Assembly (NCBI GenBank): GCA_035537875.1
Contig: DATLLJ010000141.1
Coordinates: forward strand, 38,111-102,110
DNA length: 64,000 bases
Source: DATLLJ01 sp035537875
GTDB taxonomy: Bacteria; Acidobacteriota; Vicinamibacteria; Vicinamibacterales; CAVVIG01
Reading direction: 5' to 3'
Shown here: piece by piece, positions 15,448 through 29,318 of the stretch
Numbering within the stretch: the stretch's first letter is position 1
Layout: every line of letters starts with the position of its first letter
Program-made: the position numbers and the translations under genes
The notes under the pieces: generated by a model
What the model saw: only the letters and a program-made list of their open reading frames with translations
The model's database searches: none
Told to the model about the DNA's origin: nothing

Positions 15448-16560
15448 ATGGCGGATCGAGTCGTTCTTACCATCGGCACCAAGAAGGGCGTCTTCGTCGC
15501 GGAAGCGGCAAAGCCGAGAAACAGCTTCGCGTTGCGCGGCCCCTTCGGGCCCGGCGTCCCCGTGTACGCCACGCTCGTCGACACGCGCGGCAGACCGCGG
15601 CTCTATGCCTCGAGTTGCAATCCGTTCTTCGGCATGAAGGTGCTGTGTTCGACCGACATGGGGAAGAGCTTCAAAGAGACCAAGTCGGCGCCGGCGTTCC
15701 CCAAAGAGGATGGACGTGCGCTCGTCAACATCTGGTCACTCGAGGCTGGCAGTGACAGGAAGGACCTGTGGTGCGGTGTCGAGCCGGCATCCATGTTCAG
15801 GAGCCACGACGGGGGCGATTCGTGGGAGCTGGTCCCTGGCATCAGCAACCATGAGCACGCACGCAAGTGGCAGCCGGGCAACGGCGGGCTGTGCCTGCAC
15901 ACGATCATTCGCGACGGCAGTCGCGTGCACCTCGGCATCTCGACCGGCGGCCACTATCTGAGCGAGGACGGCGGCGAAACATTCAAGGCGGCCAATCAAG
16001 GCGTCGGCGCGGGCTTCAATCCCGATCCCTATCCCGAGTTCGGCCAGTGCGTGCACAAGATCGCGAGGCACGCCGACGCGCCTGGCCGGCTGTACATGCA
16101 GAACCACGGCGGGTGGGCGGATTGGACAGGACCCGGAGGGCCCCGCCCGGACATCGGCGTGCTGCGCAGCGACGACTACGGCCGCTCGTGGCGATCGATC
16201 GCCAAGGGATTGCCCTCGGACTTCGGATTTCCCATCGTCGTCCACCCGCACGCCCCCGACACGGTCTACGTCGTCCCGCTCGAGCCGGCGACGCGTACGT
16301 GCCCTGGCAGCGCGCCCGCGGTATGGCGCAGCGAGAATGGCGGCGATTCATGGCGTCGGCTCGCGCGTGGACTGCCGAAGAAGCAGACCTACTTTACCGT
16401 CCTGCGCGACGCGATGGACATTGACCGGCTCAAGACTCCAGCCCTGTACTTCGGAACGACAACCGGTCAGCTCTGGATCGGGAGAGAGGGCGGCGAGAAG
16501 TGGGACTGCCTGTTCGATTCGCTGCCCCCGATCCACAACATTAAAGTGGCAGTGGTCTGA
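15448..16560 (+). CDS. BNR/Asp-box beta-propeller protein (annotated as exo-alpha-sialidase-like)
   Basis: This 370-residue protein has no signal peptide. Five Asp-boxes (S-x-D/N-x-G-x-x-W/F) are visible: STDMGKSF (68-75), SHDGGDSW (119-126), SEDGGETF (172-179), SDDYGRSW (241-248) and SENGGDSW (295-302). They give a sortilin/sialidase-type propeller. The sialidase active-site arginine triad is not evident, so sialidase activity should not be assumed. It is translationally linked to the MoaD-like gene, and a functional partnership with a sulfur carrier or ubiquitin-like modifier is an open question. It converges with the methyltransferase gene, 20 bp apart. Confidence 0.88.
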   Translation: MADRVVLTIGTKKGVFVAEAAKPRNSFALRGPFGPGVPVYATLVDTRGRPRLYASSCNPFFGMKVLCSTDMGKSFKETKSAPAFPKEDGRALVNIWSLEAGSDRKDLWCGVEPASMFRSHDGGDSWELVPGISNHEHARKWQPGNGGLCLHTIIRDGSRVHLGISTGGHYLSEDGGETFKAANQGVGAGFNPDPYPEFGQCVHKIARHADAPGRLYMQNHGGWADWTGPGGPRPDIGVLRSDDYGRSWRSIAKGLPSDFGFPIVVHPHAPDTVYVVPLEPATRTCPGSAPAVWRSENGGDSWRRLARGLPKKQTYFTVLRDAMDIDRLKTPALYFGTTTGQLWIGREGGEKWDCLFDSLPPIHNIKVAVV

Positions 16561-16580
16561 GACCGGCTCGCGCCGCTCCT

Positions 16581-17393
16581 TCAACGCGTCACTGTCACGC
16601 GGAGGAACGTCGCCGGAATGGATGTCGTGTCCTTGCGCGCGCTCTTGTTCTGACTGCTGAACAGAACCTCCAGCTCCTTCTGCAAGTCTTCCGCTCGGCC
16701 GTTCTTGTCCGCAGCGTCGAATGCCGTCATGGTCGGCCCGTAATAGTTTCTGAACACGGTGACGAGCTCCGAGGGGGGGTGGGGAAAGTTGAAGGTGTAC
16801 GTATCTCTGACGAAGGAGATCTTCTCTTTCGGAACCCCTGCGGCGGCAAACCGCTCGATCACGTTGTTCTCCACACCCCACGTCATCGGGCTGATGAAAC
16901 CCTCCGGTGGTGGCGGCGAGTACGAGGAGCTGATTTTCAGAATTTGAGCGACCAGCGTCGGATCGTTCGGAATCCAGTTGCCCATGACGATCCGGCCTCC
17001 GGGCCGGGTCACACGCACCATCTCCTTGGCCACGTCGAAAGGCTTTGGCGCGAACATGGCGCCAAAGATACTCACGACGAGATCAAAGGTGTGATCTTTC
17101 AGGTCGTGCAGATTGGACGCGTCGCCTTCCTGAAACGTGCAGTTCGTCAGGCCCTCAGCTTTGGCACGCCTGTTCCCGGCCTCGACGAGGTTGCTCGCGA
17201 TGTCGACACCCAGCACGTCCGCTCCGAGCCTCGCCTCCGGCAGGGCCGTCGTTCCATCGCCGCATCCGAGGTCGAGCACTTTCATCCCTTTCGTGATTCC
17301 GAGCGCCTTGACGAGTGCCTCTCCGCTCTCTCTCATGCTTTCCGCGATGCGTGTGAAGTCACCTCTTTCCCACAGTGCCTTGTTAGGATTCAT
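16581..17393 (-). CDS. Class I SAM-dependent methyltransferase
   Basis: The protein has 270 residues. The start is ATG 17393, since GAGGAGT lies about 9 nt upstream; the longer frame to 17414 lacks this. Motif I is VLDLGCGDGTTALPEARLGA, followed by the acidic ribose-binding position in VLGVDIASN, then motif GDASNLHDLKDHTFDLVVSIFGAMF and MVRVTRPGGRIVMGNW. This is the UbiE/Methyltransf_11-type fold acting on small molecules. The substrate is unknown and no pathway neighbours help. Confidence 0.9.
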   Translation of the reverse strand: MNPNKALWERGDFTRIAESMRESGEALVKALGITKGMKVLDLGCGDGTTALPEARLGADVLGVDIASNLVEAGNRRAKAEGLTNCTFQEGDASNLHDLKDHTFDLVVSIFGAMFAPKPFDVAKEMVRVTRPGGRIVMGNWIPNDPTLVAQILKISSSYSPPPPEGFISPMTWGVENNVIERFAAAGVPKEKISFVRDTYTFNFPHPPSELVTVFRNYYGPTMTAFDAADKNGRAEDLQKELEVLFSSQNKSARKDTTSIPATFLRVTVTR

Positions 17394-17634
17394 TGGAGTA
17401 CTCCTCTCGTGCACGACCCGACTGCAACGCGGTGAAGCCGCTCGTCCCGTTCCGTGTACATGAGCTTACTCTGAGGGGCTGGCCGGCTTCGAGTACGGGT
17501 GATGCGGGTGACCTAGCAGCTGACATCCTGCCGAAGCTGAGGCGTTCGGTTACTATGGGGACGCCGATGCAGTTCCTGGACCGCGATCGCGCCGTGCCCG
17601 GGTGTGCATTACACACGAGTGCCGGGTCAGGACC

Positions 17635-18264
17635 ATGAACTGTCACAACTGTGGGGCGGCGATGGAGCTCATCGAGTCGCGCCGCTATTTCCGGTGCGGC
17701 CACTGCGGCGCCTATCACTTCCCTCAAAGCGTCGAAGCCGACGGCATCCGCATCGTCGGACACCTTCCCGATTCGCCGAAGTGTCCCGTCTGCGCGACCG
17801 CGATGGCGCAGGCGCTGCTCGACGACGATCATCCGATCGACTTCTGCGCGAGATGCCGGGGCGTTCTGCTGCCACGAGAGACGTTCGCCACCGTGACCAA
17901 CAAGCGTCGGGCGTGGGCGACATCGCCTCCGGCCGAACCGGTGCCGCTGGAGCGTCAGGCGCTGCATCGTGAGCTCGCGTGCCCGAAGTGCAGCGGCCCG
18001 TTCGAGACGTACCCGCACTACGGACCGGGCAACGTCGTGATCGACAGCTGTGCGAAGTGCGACGTCATCTGGCTCGATTTTGGCGAGATGCGGCAGATTG
18101 TCGATGCGCCAGGACGAGATCGGGGTAGCCGGCATACGCCCCGGATCGACGATGAGTACGTCCGCCAGGGCGCGTTGGGGGCGGGTGATGACGATGACGA
18201 CACATCGTCGCGGCGGGACGGGGACCCGCTCGGGTTCCTGATGGACGTCCTGCTGGAGGATTGA
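17635..18264 (+). CDS. Zinc-ribbon (zf-TFIIB-like) protein
   Basis: The protein has 209 residues and three Cys-rich zinc-ribbon pairs: MNCHNCGAAMEL with FRCGHCGAYHF, then KCPVCATAMAQ with DFCARCRGVLLPRETF, and LACPKCSGPFET with DSCAKCDVIWLDFGEM. The last two pairs with C-x-x-C...C-x-x-C-x-G/D-x-W/L-L fit zf-TFIIB domains. An acidic low-complexity stretch (GDDDDDTSS) precedes the C-terminus. Such proteins are widespread and uncharacterised; a role in protein or RNA binding is possible. ATG 17635 has AGGA 4-5 nt upstream. The 241-bp space to the divergent methyltransferase gene holds no other feature I can support. Confidence 0.85.
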   Translation: MNCHNCGAAMELIESRRYFRCGHCGAYHFPQSVEADGIRIVGHLPDSPKCPVCATAMAQALLDDDHPIDFCARCRGVLLPRETFATVTNKRRAWATSPPAEPVPLERQALHRELACPKCSGPFETYPHYGPGNVVIDSCAKCDVIWLDFGEMRQIVDAPGRDRGSRHTPRIDDEYVRQGALGAGDDDDDTSSRRDGDPLGFLMDVLLED

Positions 18265-18334
18265 GGCAGTCGGCCGCCGCGACACCGCTCGTAGTCTCGT
18301 GACGACCCCGCGTGAAAGGAACTCCAGTCGAGAT

Positions 18335-18826
18335 CTAGTCAGGGCGACGGCCCGCAGACGAGCCAATCTGCGGCCCGTTCTCGGGGATTACCGAGCAGCC
18401 GACGATGTACTCCTGGAGATACTGGATGATTTCCTCCTGGGTGGAAATGACCCTTCGGACCAGATCGCCAATCGAGATGATGCCGACCACCGTCTCTCCC
18501 TGAACGACCGGAAGGTGACGAATCCGTCTGGCCGTGATGATTCTCATGCACTCGTCGACGGTATCGTTCACGCTTACGGAGACGACCGGGCTCGTCATGA
18601 TGTCTCTGACGGGTGTGTTCTCCGAGGACTTTCCCTGAAGAACGACTTTGCGGGCGTAATCACGCTCGGACATGATGCCGACCAGCCTCTCGCCGGCAAT
18701 CACGACCAATGCCCCGATATTCTTGTCGGCCATCAGGCTGATGGCCTGGAGAACCGACTCGTCAGGGCTCACCGACCAGACGCCGTGGCCCTTGTGCCGC
18801 AGAATCGAGCTGACCGTATCGCCCAT
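18335..18826 (-). CDS. Tandem CBS-domain protein
   Basis: This 163-residue protein is a CBS pair: first domain about 8-65 (VWSVSPDESVLQAISLMADKN, GIMSERDYARKVV), second about 74-130 (DIMTSPVVSVSVNDTVDECM, RRIRHLPVVQGETVVGIISIGD). CBS pairs bind adenine nucleotides such as AMP, ATP or SAM and act as energy sensors. The stand-alone form has no catalytic domain. GGAG lies 6 nt before ATG 18826. It is downstream of osmC in the same direction, separated by a 20-bp tandem repeat. Confidence 0.92.
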   Translation of the reverse strand: MGDTVSSILRHKGHGVWSVSPDESVLQAISLMADKNIGALVVIAGERLVGIMSERDYARKVVLQGKSSENTPVRDIMTSPVVSVSVNDTVDECMRIITARRIRHLPVVQGETVVGIISIGDLVRRVISTQEEIIQYLQEYIVGCSVIPENGPQIGSSAGRRPD

Positions 18827-18840
18827 CTTGGCTCCACACG

Positions 18841-18880
18841 ATTAAGCGAGTTTTGCGTCCATTAAGCGAGTTTTGCGTCC
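18841..18880. repeat. Exact 20-bp tandem duplication at the 3' end of osmC
   Basis: The 20-bp unit ATTAAGCGAGTTTTGCGTCC occurs twice in direct succession (18841-18860 and 18861-18880). The copy at 18861 contains the final codons and TAA stop of the leftward osmC gene. The other copy lies just behind the stop in the space before the CBS gene. Confidence 0.97.
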
Positions 18881-19296
18881 ATCGTAATGGTGGCGTTGAG
18901 CAGCTTGGAAATGGGGCATCCGTTCTTGGCTGCCTCGACGGCCTTCTGAAAAGCCGCCTTGTCGGCGTCCGGGATTGTCACGGTCGTCTCCAGGTGGCTC
19001 GAGGTGACCGCGAAGCCGCCCGGAGTCTGCTCCAGTGAGACCGTGGCCTTCGTGGCGATGTTCTCTGCCGTCATCCCGGCCTCGCCCAGGATCATGGAGA
19101 GCGCCATGGAAAAGCACGCGGCGTGCGCCGCGGCGACCAGCTCTTCCGGGTTCGTGCCTTTTTCGTTCTCGAACCGCATTCTGAAGTTGTACGGCACGTT
19201 AGACAGAACGCCACTTGCGGCCGACACCGTACCCTTCCCATCCTTCAGTCCACCACTCCACGTTGCGCTCGCGCTTCGCTTCATACGGGATGACAC
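18862..19296 (-). CDS. osmC: OsmC family peroxiredoxin-like protein
   Basis: This 144-residue protein follows the OsmC pattern: SASATWSGGLKDGKGTVS, then NPEELVAAAHAACFSMALS with the first catalytic Cys in AHAACF, and later AAKNGCPISKLLN with the second Cys. OsmC proteins reduce organic hydroperoxides using the two cysteines, in the cytoplasm. The start is GTG 19296 or ATG 19284; a GAGAGGAG stretch lies just upstream, at a better distance for the ATG. The stop codon lies within a 20-bp tandem duplication. It follows the PFOR gene in the same direction. Confidence 0.9.
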   Translation of the reverse strand: MSSRMKRSASATWSGGLKDGKGTVSAASGVLSNVPYNFRMRFENEKGTNPEELVAAAHAACFSMALSMILGEAGMTAENIATKATVSLEQTPGGFAVTSSHLETTVTIPDADKAAFQKAVEAAKNGCPISKLLNATITMDAKLA

Positions 19297-19309
19297 TCCT
19301 CTCGAGTCG

Positions 19310-24631
<5,322 letters not shown>

Positions 24632-24828
24632 AGCGTCCCCCCTTAGCCCAACGGATCTCGAATGTTGGCTTCGTCAATTTTGCCGACGACGGACGCGAGA
24701 AGTGGCCCCAATTTCGGCCGGGAGTTGCTTTTCGTTATACACCTAACCTGCCCGCTGGACCAGTTTTTTGCAGTGCCTGGCTGGGCCAACCCTCGCCTGT
24801 GTCCGGCGTGTAAGATCTGTCGACTTCA

Positions 24829-26421
24829 ATGGATGATGCTGCGACGCTCCCGCGAGTCCGCAAGGCGGACTCGGCGGGGTACACGCCGGTTTCCCCGCCG
24901 CGTGGACTCCCGCGCCACATCATTACCCGCGCCGCACATCGTGTCGGAACCGCCGGACTGACCTGGGCCTGCGCCTATGTCGCCGCGATCAGCGTGAACG
25001 AGTACGTCGCGCATACGCTCGGCAGGCTGCCGCCGCACGGTTGGAACGTCGGCCACACGGTCGCGAGCCTGTTTGTTGCCGTCTCGTTGGGCCTGTTTGC
25101 CATCTCACGCTCCGGGTCGCTTGCCCCCGAGCGGCTTCTCGACCTCGGCCTCCTCTATGAAGTGGTCGGCGGGTTCGCGATCGTGCTCGGGACCAGTGCG
25201 GGCATGGTGTGGGACGAGCGCGCCCACATTCTGGGCCTTTCGTGGATCTGCGTCTGGATCGCCGGCTTTCCCTTCATCGTTCCCGCGACGCCGACCCGAG
25301 CCGGCGTCACGGCACTCGTCACGGCCTTGATGGCCCCGGCGGGCATGGCGGCGTGGCACGTCCTTTCCGGGACGCCGATGCCGGGCGCGAGAATCTGGTC
25401 CGGGATCACGATCCCGCCTCTCCTGTGCGCCGGCGTCGCAACCCTCGGGGCACGAATCGTCTACGGCATGGGACGGGACATCGAACGGGCCCGGGCGATG
25501 GGCGCCTACCGGCTGGAGGAGCGGCTGAGCAGCGGCGGCATGGGCGAGATCTGGCGCGCGCGGCACCACATGCTCGCCCGCCCGGCTGCGATCAAGCTGG
25601 TGCGCTTCGATGCGTTCGGCAATGAGGCGGCGAGACGTTCCGCCATCGCCCGCTTCGAGCGAGAGGCTCAGATGACGGCGAGCCTGTCCTCTCTGCATAC
25701 TGTGCGGCTCTACGACTTCGGGGTGACGGACGAGGGCGTTTTCTATTACGCGATGGAGCTCCTCGACGGGATGGACCTCGACGCGCTGGTCCGGCTCGAG
25801 GGCCCCGTGATGCCCGAGCGGGCCGTGCACTTTCTGGTCCAGGCCTGCCGCTCACTGGCAGAGGCGCACGAGCTGGGTCTCGTCCACCGCGATATCAAGC
25901 CGGCGAACCTCTACGTGTGCCGCCAGGGCCAGGAGTGCGACGTGCTCAAGGTGCTGGACTTTGGTCTCGTTCGCCCTGATTTCTCGACCCCTTCCGACGT
26001 GACGCGGCTGACGGGCGAGGCGGTCATCGTCGGGACGCCGGCGTACATGGCGCCCGAAGTCGCCACGGGGGACGAGGTTGGACCGCAGAGCGACATCTAT
26101 GCCCTGGGATGTGTGGGGTACTGGCTCCTGGCCGGAGAACCCGTGTTCGAGGGGAAGACGCCGGTCGATGTCCTCTTGCGCCATGTGCACGACGACCCCG
26201 GACCGCTCCGATCGCGCGCGAGGTTCGAGATTCCGGCCGCGCTCGAGACCGCGATTCTCAGTTGTCTGGCAAAGGATCCGAAGCAGAGGCCACCGAGCGC
26301 TGACGCGCTTGACCGGATGCTAGGCGCCATCCCGTTTGAACGGCCGTGGACGAGTGCTCGCGCCAGGGAATCCTGGAGGGAGCTCGAACGACGTCGGCCG
26401 CGTGCGACGAAAGCCTCGTAA
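24829..26421 (+). CDS. Ser/Thr protein kinase with N-terminal multi-helix membrane domain
   Basis: The protein has 530 residues. The N-terminal half (about 45-215) has around six membrane helices (for example TWACAYVAAISVNEYVAHTL, FVAVSLGLFAISRSG, IWIAGFPFIVPATPTRAG). A Hanks-type kinase domain follows at about 225-500: SSGGMGEIWRARH with the glycine loop, AAIKLVRF with the Lys, LVHRDIKPANLYVC with the catalytic loop, LDFGLVRPD and GTPAYMAPEV. It is a paralogue of the kinase at 35069 with the same architecture. The kinase faces the cytoplasm and the membrane part probably senses a signal. It is divergent from the PFOR gene. Confidence 0.92.
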   Translation: MDDAATLPRVRKADSAGYTPVSPPRGLPRHIITRAAHRVGTAGLTWACAYVAAISVNEYVAHTLGRLPPHGWNVGHTVASLFVAVSLGLFAISRSGSLAPERLLDLGLLYEVVGGFAIVLGTSAGMVWDERAHILGLSWICVWIAGFPFIVPATPTRAGVTALVTALMAPAGMAAWHVLSGTPMPGARIWSGITIPPLLCAGVATLGARIVYGMGRDIERARAMGAYRLEERLSSGGMGEIWRARHHMLARPAAIKLVRFDAFGNEAARRSAIARFEREAQMTASLSSLHTVRLYDFGVTDEGVFYYAMELLDGMDLDALVRLEGPVMPERAVHFLVQACRSLAEAHELGLVHRDIKPANLYVCRQGQECDVLKVLDFGLVRPDFSTPSDVTRLTGEAVIVGTPAYMAPEVATGDEVGPQSDIYALGCVGYWLLAGEPVFEGKTPVDVLLRHVHDDPGPLRSRARFEIPAALETAILSCLAKDPKQRPPSADALDRMLGAIPFERPWTSARARESWRELERRRPRATKAS

Positions 26422-26441
26422 GGCTCGCGCTCGCCCGCAAC

Positions 26442-27632
26442 TCATCGAGCAGCCCGACTCATGCGCCCGACGTCCCGGAAGGCCGAGAGGGCCCGCTCGA
26501 CCATTTCGTCAGACGCCGTGAGGCTGATTCGAAAATAGTCCGGCGCGTTCATCAGGCTGCCCGGCAACACGAACACGTTGCGGTCGGCCAGGTGGTTCCA
26601 CAGCTCGGCCGGGTCGCCTTCGGGCCACCTGGTCCACAGGTAGAAGGTGCCTTCCGGCGGGAGCACCTCGTAGCCGTTGTCTCGCAGGGTGCGCATCAGC
26701 CGATCGCGCCGGCGTGCGAGCGCGGCCTGATCGATCGACAGCGTTTCGAGGTTGGGGATCGCGTACTGCATGACGGCATTCGGGAAGCACCAGCCAAGAG
26801 CCATCTGCGCGGCCAGCATCGAATTACTGAAGGATCGACGATCCGGGTCCGGCATGAGAGGCGAAATCGCCAGGTACCCGAGACGTTGTCCTGGCGCGAG
26901 CAGCACCTTCCCGTAGCTGTAGGAAATGAACGTCCACGGATACACGGCCGCCGGACTCTCGAAGCTCCGTCCATCGAACCGAAGCCGGCGATACGGTTCA
27001 TCGGACAGCAGGTAAATGCGGTGGCCGATGCGCGCGGAAGCGCGTTCGAGGAGCTCGGCCACGTCCTCCAACGTCCGACGGGTATAGATGCGCCCCGTCG
27101 GATTGTGTGGCGTATTGACGATGACCAGGCGCGTCCTCGAGCTGATCGCCGCGTCAATCGCGGCGAGATCCAGGTCGAACGTCGGCGCTTTGAGAGCGAC
27201 CTTGCGCGGAACGGCGGCCGCCGCCAGCAGCAGCGGCTCGTAGCAGAACCACGCCGGCACGGAAAAGATCGCTTCGTCGCCAACATCGAGGACGTGGTGA
27301 ATGGCCACCATGATGGCGGCGAAGGCGCCGGTCGTCAGCGCGATGTCGGATGGCTCGAACGCCAGGCCCAGTTCGCGGCCAACGTGCTCCGCGAGGAACG
27401 CCTGCGGCGCCTCTTCGCTCGTCTTGTAGGCGAACCAGTTCTTGTCGTGGGGCTGCGCCCGTTCGCGAATCGCCGCGACGAGGCCCGGCAGCGGCAGCTC
27501 GTGCGGATTGCCGAAAGTGAAGTCGGCAGTGCCGGGATCCAACCGCCGGGCGGCGTAGCGGGAGGACGAATAAAATTGCTTGACTGAAGCGAAGGCCGCA
27601 TCGGCGGCTCTGATGCGGGAGGACGTGGCCAT
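26442..27632 (-). CDS. Pyridoxal-phosphate-dependent aminotransferase (class I/II)
   Basis: The protein has 396 residues. Fold-type I hallmarks are LTTGAFAAIMVAIH for cofactor phosphate binding, NTPHNPTGRIYTRRTLE (the conserved NPTG), LLSDEPYRRL with the pyridine-binding Asp, FISYSYGKVLLAPGQRLGY with the Schiff-base Lys, and FRISLTASDEMVERAL with the carboxylate-binding Arg. Such enzymes transaminate amino acids. The amino-acid specificity is not readable and no pathway genes are adjacent. It ends 20 bp from the converging kinase gene. Confidence 0.92.
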   Translation of the reverse strand: MATSSRIRAADAAFASVKQFYSSSRYAARRLDPGTADFTFGNPHELPLPGLVAAIRERAQPHDKNWFAYKTSEEAPQAFLAEHVGRELGLAFEPSDIALTTGAFAAIMVAIHHVLDVGDEAIFSVPAWFCYEPLLLAAAAVPRKVALKAPTFDLDLAAIDAAISSRTRLVIVNTPHNPTGRIYTRRTLEDVAELLERASARIGHRIYLLSDEPYRRLRFDGRSFESPAAVYPWTFISYSYGKVLLAPGQRLGYLAISPLMPDPDRRSFSNSMLAAQMALGWCFPNAVMQYAIPNLETLSIDQAALARRRDRLMRTLRDNGYEVLPPEGTFYLWTRWPEGDPAELWNHLADRNVFVLPGSLMNAPDYFRISLTASDEMVERALSAFRDVGRMSRAAR

Positions 27633-27714
27633 TTATGTTTTCGTCTCGGACATATCTTACCGACATGGGCGCTGAGGCTTCGAGAGAGGCGCAGTGCCCG
27701 GCGGTCCCCCGCCG

Positions 27715-28761
27715 TCAAGCGACTACAGCCTCTGCCAGCTGATAGGCCATCAACCTCTGCTGCTCTCGCAGCCGCTCCGGAGACATCTGCTGACCTTGAG
27801 GGGCCGATTGCCCTGAAGCCTGAGCGTGCTCCGCCATGCGAGCGGCCATTTCTGCCATCGCCCGGGCACCGATCTGAGTGCCGTCGGCCTTGGTGACATA
27901 TCGTTTGATGGAGTCCTCCCCGCCGACCATCAGTGCCTCGCGGAGCTCGAGGCCGAATTCGCCCAGGAACTCGCGCTCGCCCCCCACCGGTAGACCGAAC
28001 ACCCAGGGCTCGTCCCTGGTCAGATTCAGAAAGCGCTCGACGAACGGTTTCGCCGCCTTGGGGACATTGGCCATGTCGATCTGGGCGATCGTGTCAATCA
28101 TCGCGCGATAGACGTAATCGAAAACGATGCCGCTTCCCGGCGGCTGCGCCGCCACGAACCGAAACGTGCTGCGCACGGCTTCTTCCGGCAGATACATCGT
28201 GACGCCCTCCAGGATGAAGAACGTCCGCTGCGCCGGGTCGTGCCCGTGCCGCCTCAAGATGTCGGCAAGATCCTCGTGCTGAAAGTCGATGGCCACATAC
28301 GTCAGGTTCGGCGGCGGCGCGCCGATGATCTCGTTCACCCTCCGTTTCTTCAGCACCTGCGTCGCAGCGCGATCGACCTCGAAGACCTTGACGCGCGCCA
28401 GCAGCTCCTGGCATCGATACGCGTGCGAATCAAATCCCGCGCCGAGGATCACGAGCTGGGTCGCACCAGCGCCGATCGCCCGCTCCAGCGCTTCGTCGAT
28501 GAATCGCGTGCGAATAGTCATCATCCGGACATGGCTGACCACTTCGGCGTCCGACATCGCGGCGTCGTAGTCGAGGCTCAACGCGCGGACGGCCGGGTGA
28601 TCCACATCCAGCTTCGACGGATCGCCGAGGAGTTTCTCGGCCAGGTAGTCGGGATTTCTGGCGGAGGGGTCGGGTTCCCGCGCACCCACGGCGCGGCCGG
28701 CCGCGACGAAGATGGAGGTCTTCGAGATTCCCGCCGGGGGTTGGTTTGCTGGTACGGACAC
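27715..28761 (-). CDS. SAM-dependent methyltransferase, LCMT/PPM (TIGR00027-like) family
   Basis: The protein has 348 residues. Its signature is MMTIRTRFIDEALERAIGAG followed by QLVILGAGFDSHAYR, typical of leucine-carboxyl-methyltransferase-like (PPM) proteins. Then come VFEVDRAATQVLKKRR, VAIDFQHEDLADIL and FFILEGVTMYLPEEAVRSTF. Bacterial members often act in polyketide or other secondary metabolism, but targets are mostly unknown. The C-terminal region (about 300-348) is Gln/Met/Ala-rich. The start is GTG 28761; no neighbour suggests a substrate. Confidence 0.88.
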   Translation of the reverse strand: MSVPANQPPAGISKTSIFVAAGRAVGAREPDPSARNPDYLAEKLLGDPSKLDVDHPAVRALSLDYDAAMSDAEVVSHVRMMTIRTRFIDEALERAIGAGATQLVILGAGFDSHAYRCQELLARVKVFEVDRAATQVLKKRRVNEIIGAPPPNLTYVAIDFQHEDLADILRRHGHDPAQRTFFILEGVTMYLPEEAVRSTFRFVAAQPPGSGIVFDYVYRAMIDTIAQIDMANVPKAAKPFVERFLNLTRDEPWVFGLPVGGEREFLGEFGLELREALMVGGEDSIKRYVTKADGTQIGARAMAEMAARMAEHAQASGQSAPQGQQMSPERLREQQRLMAYQLAEAVVA

Positions 28762-28969
28762 TATTGACTCCGATCCGTAGTCGGGGGCTTCGTGGGGAAG
28801 TCGTTCACCCGATGAATCTAGCGCATTTTCTCGGCAGTGATACTTAACCTCAAAACGTCAGCCCCCGTGCGCTCGGTCCTCCCTTTCGCGCCTGACTACC
28901 GAGTAAGATGGCCCCACGCCACACCCCGGTGGCAACGCCGCCGTGGGGAATAAGGGAGACCCGTCGAGC

Positions 28970-29302
28970 ATGGAAGACACCACGCCGAAGATCGTCTACT
29001 GGCACCGAGAGCTGCCGCCGCTCGAGGCCGAAATCATGGGCGAGCACACCCTCGAAGCCGCCAGTGCTCCCATCGAAGGCACGCTCGCGCATCGCGACGA
29101 ACTGTGGGACCGCTGTTATCAGGACCTGATGACCAAGACGCGGGTCCGCCTCGAACAGGAAGTCGAGCGGCTGGGCGGGCAGTACGCCCACATCCTCGAC
29201 GAGCTCGTCGACACCCGCCACGACGATGTCAAGGGCCAGACGTGGCTGAGTGGCCGCTACAGGTACATGCTCTATCGGCGCGCTGCGGGAGCAAAGACGT
29301 AG
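28970..29302 (+). CDS. Small conserved hypothetical protein
   Basis: This is a 110-residue soluble protein starting at ATG 28970 (GGGAG about 10 nt upstream). It begins IVYWHRELPPLEAEIMGEHT, continues with a long amphipathic helix (DELWDRCYQDLMTKTRVRLEQEVERLGGQYAHIL) and ends GQTWLSGRYRYMLYRR. I know similar short proteins from other soil bacteria only as hypothetical. No catalytic motif is visible. It converges with the propeller kinase gene. Confidence 0.7.
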   Translation: MEDTTPKIVYWHRELPPLEAEIMGEHTLEAASAPIEGTLAHRDELWDRCYQDLMTKTRVRLEQEVERLGGQYAHILDELVDTRHDDVKGQTWLSGRYRYMLYRRAAGAKT

Positions 29303-29318
29303 CTGGGGTGGTCATCAC

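Noticed and set aside
15448..16560. True sialidase
   Set aside because: Asp-boxes are present, but the N-terminal RIP motif and arginine triad of sialidases are not visible and there is no signal peptide.
26346..27587. 413-codon plus-strand frame opposite the aminotransferase
   Set aside because: Antisense shadow of a gene with clear aminotransferase motifs; its own product has no recognisable pattern.
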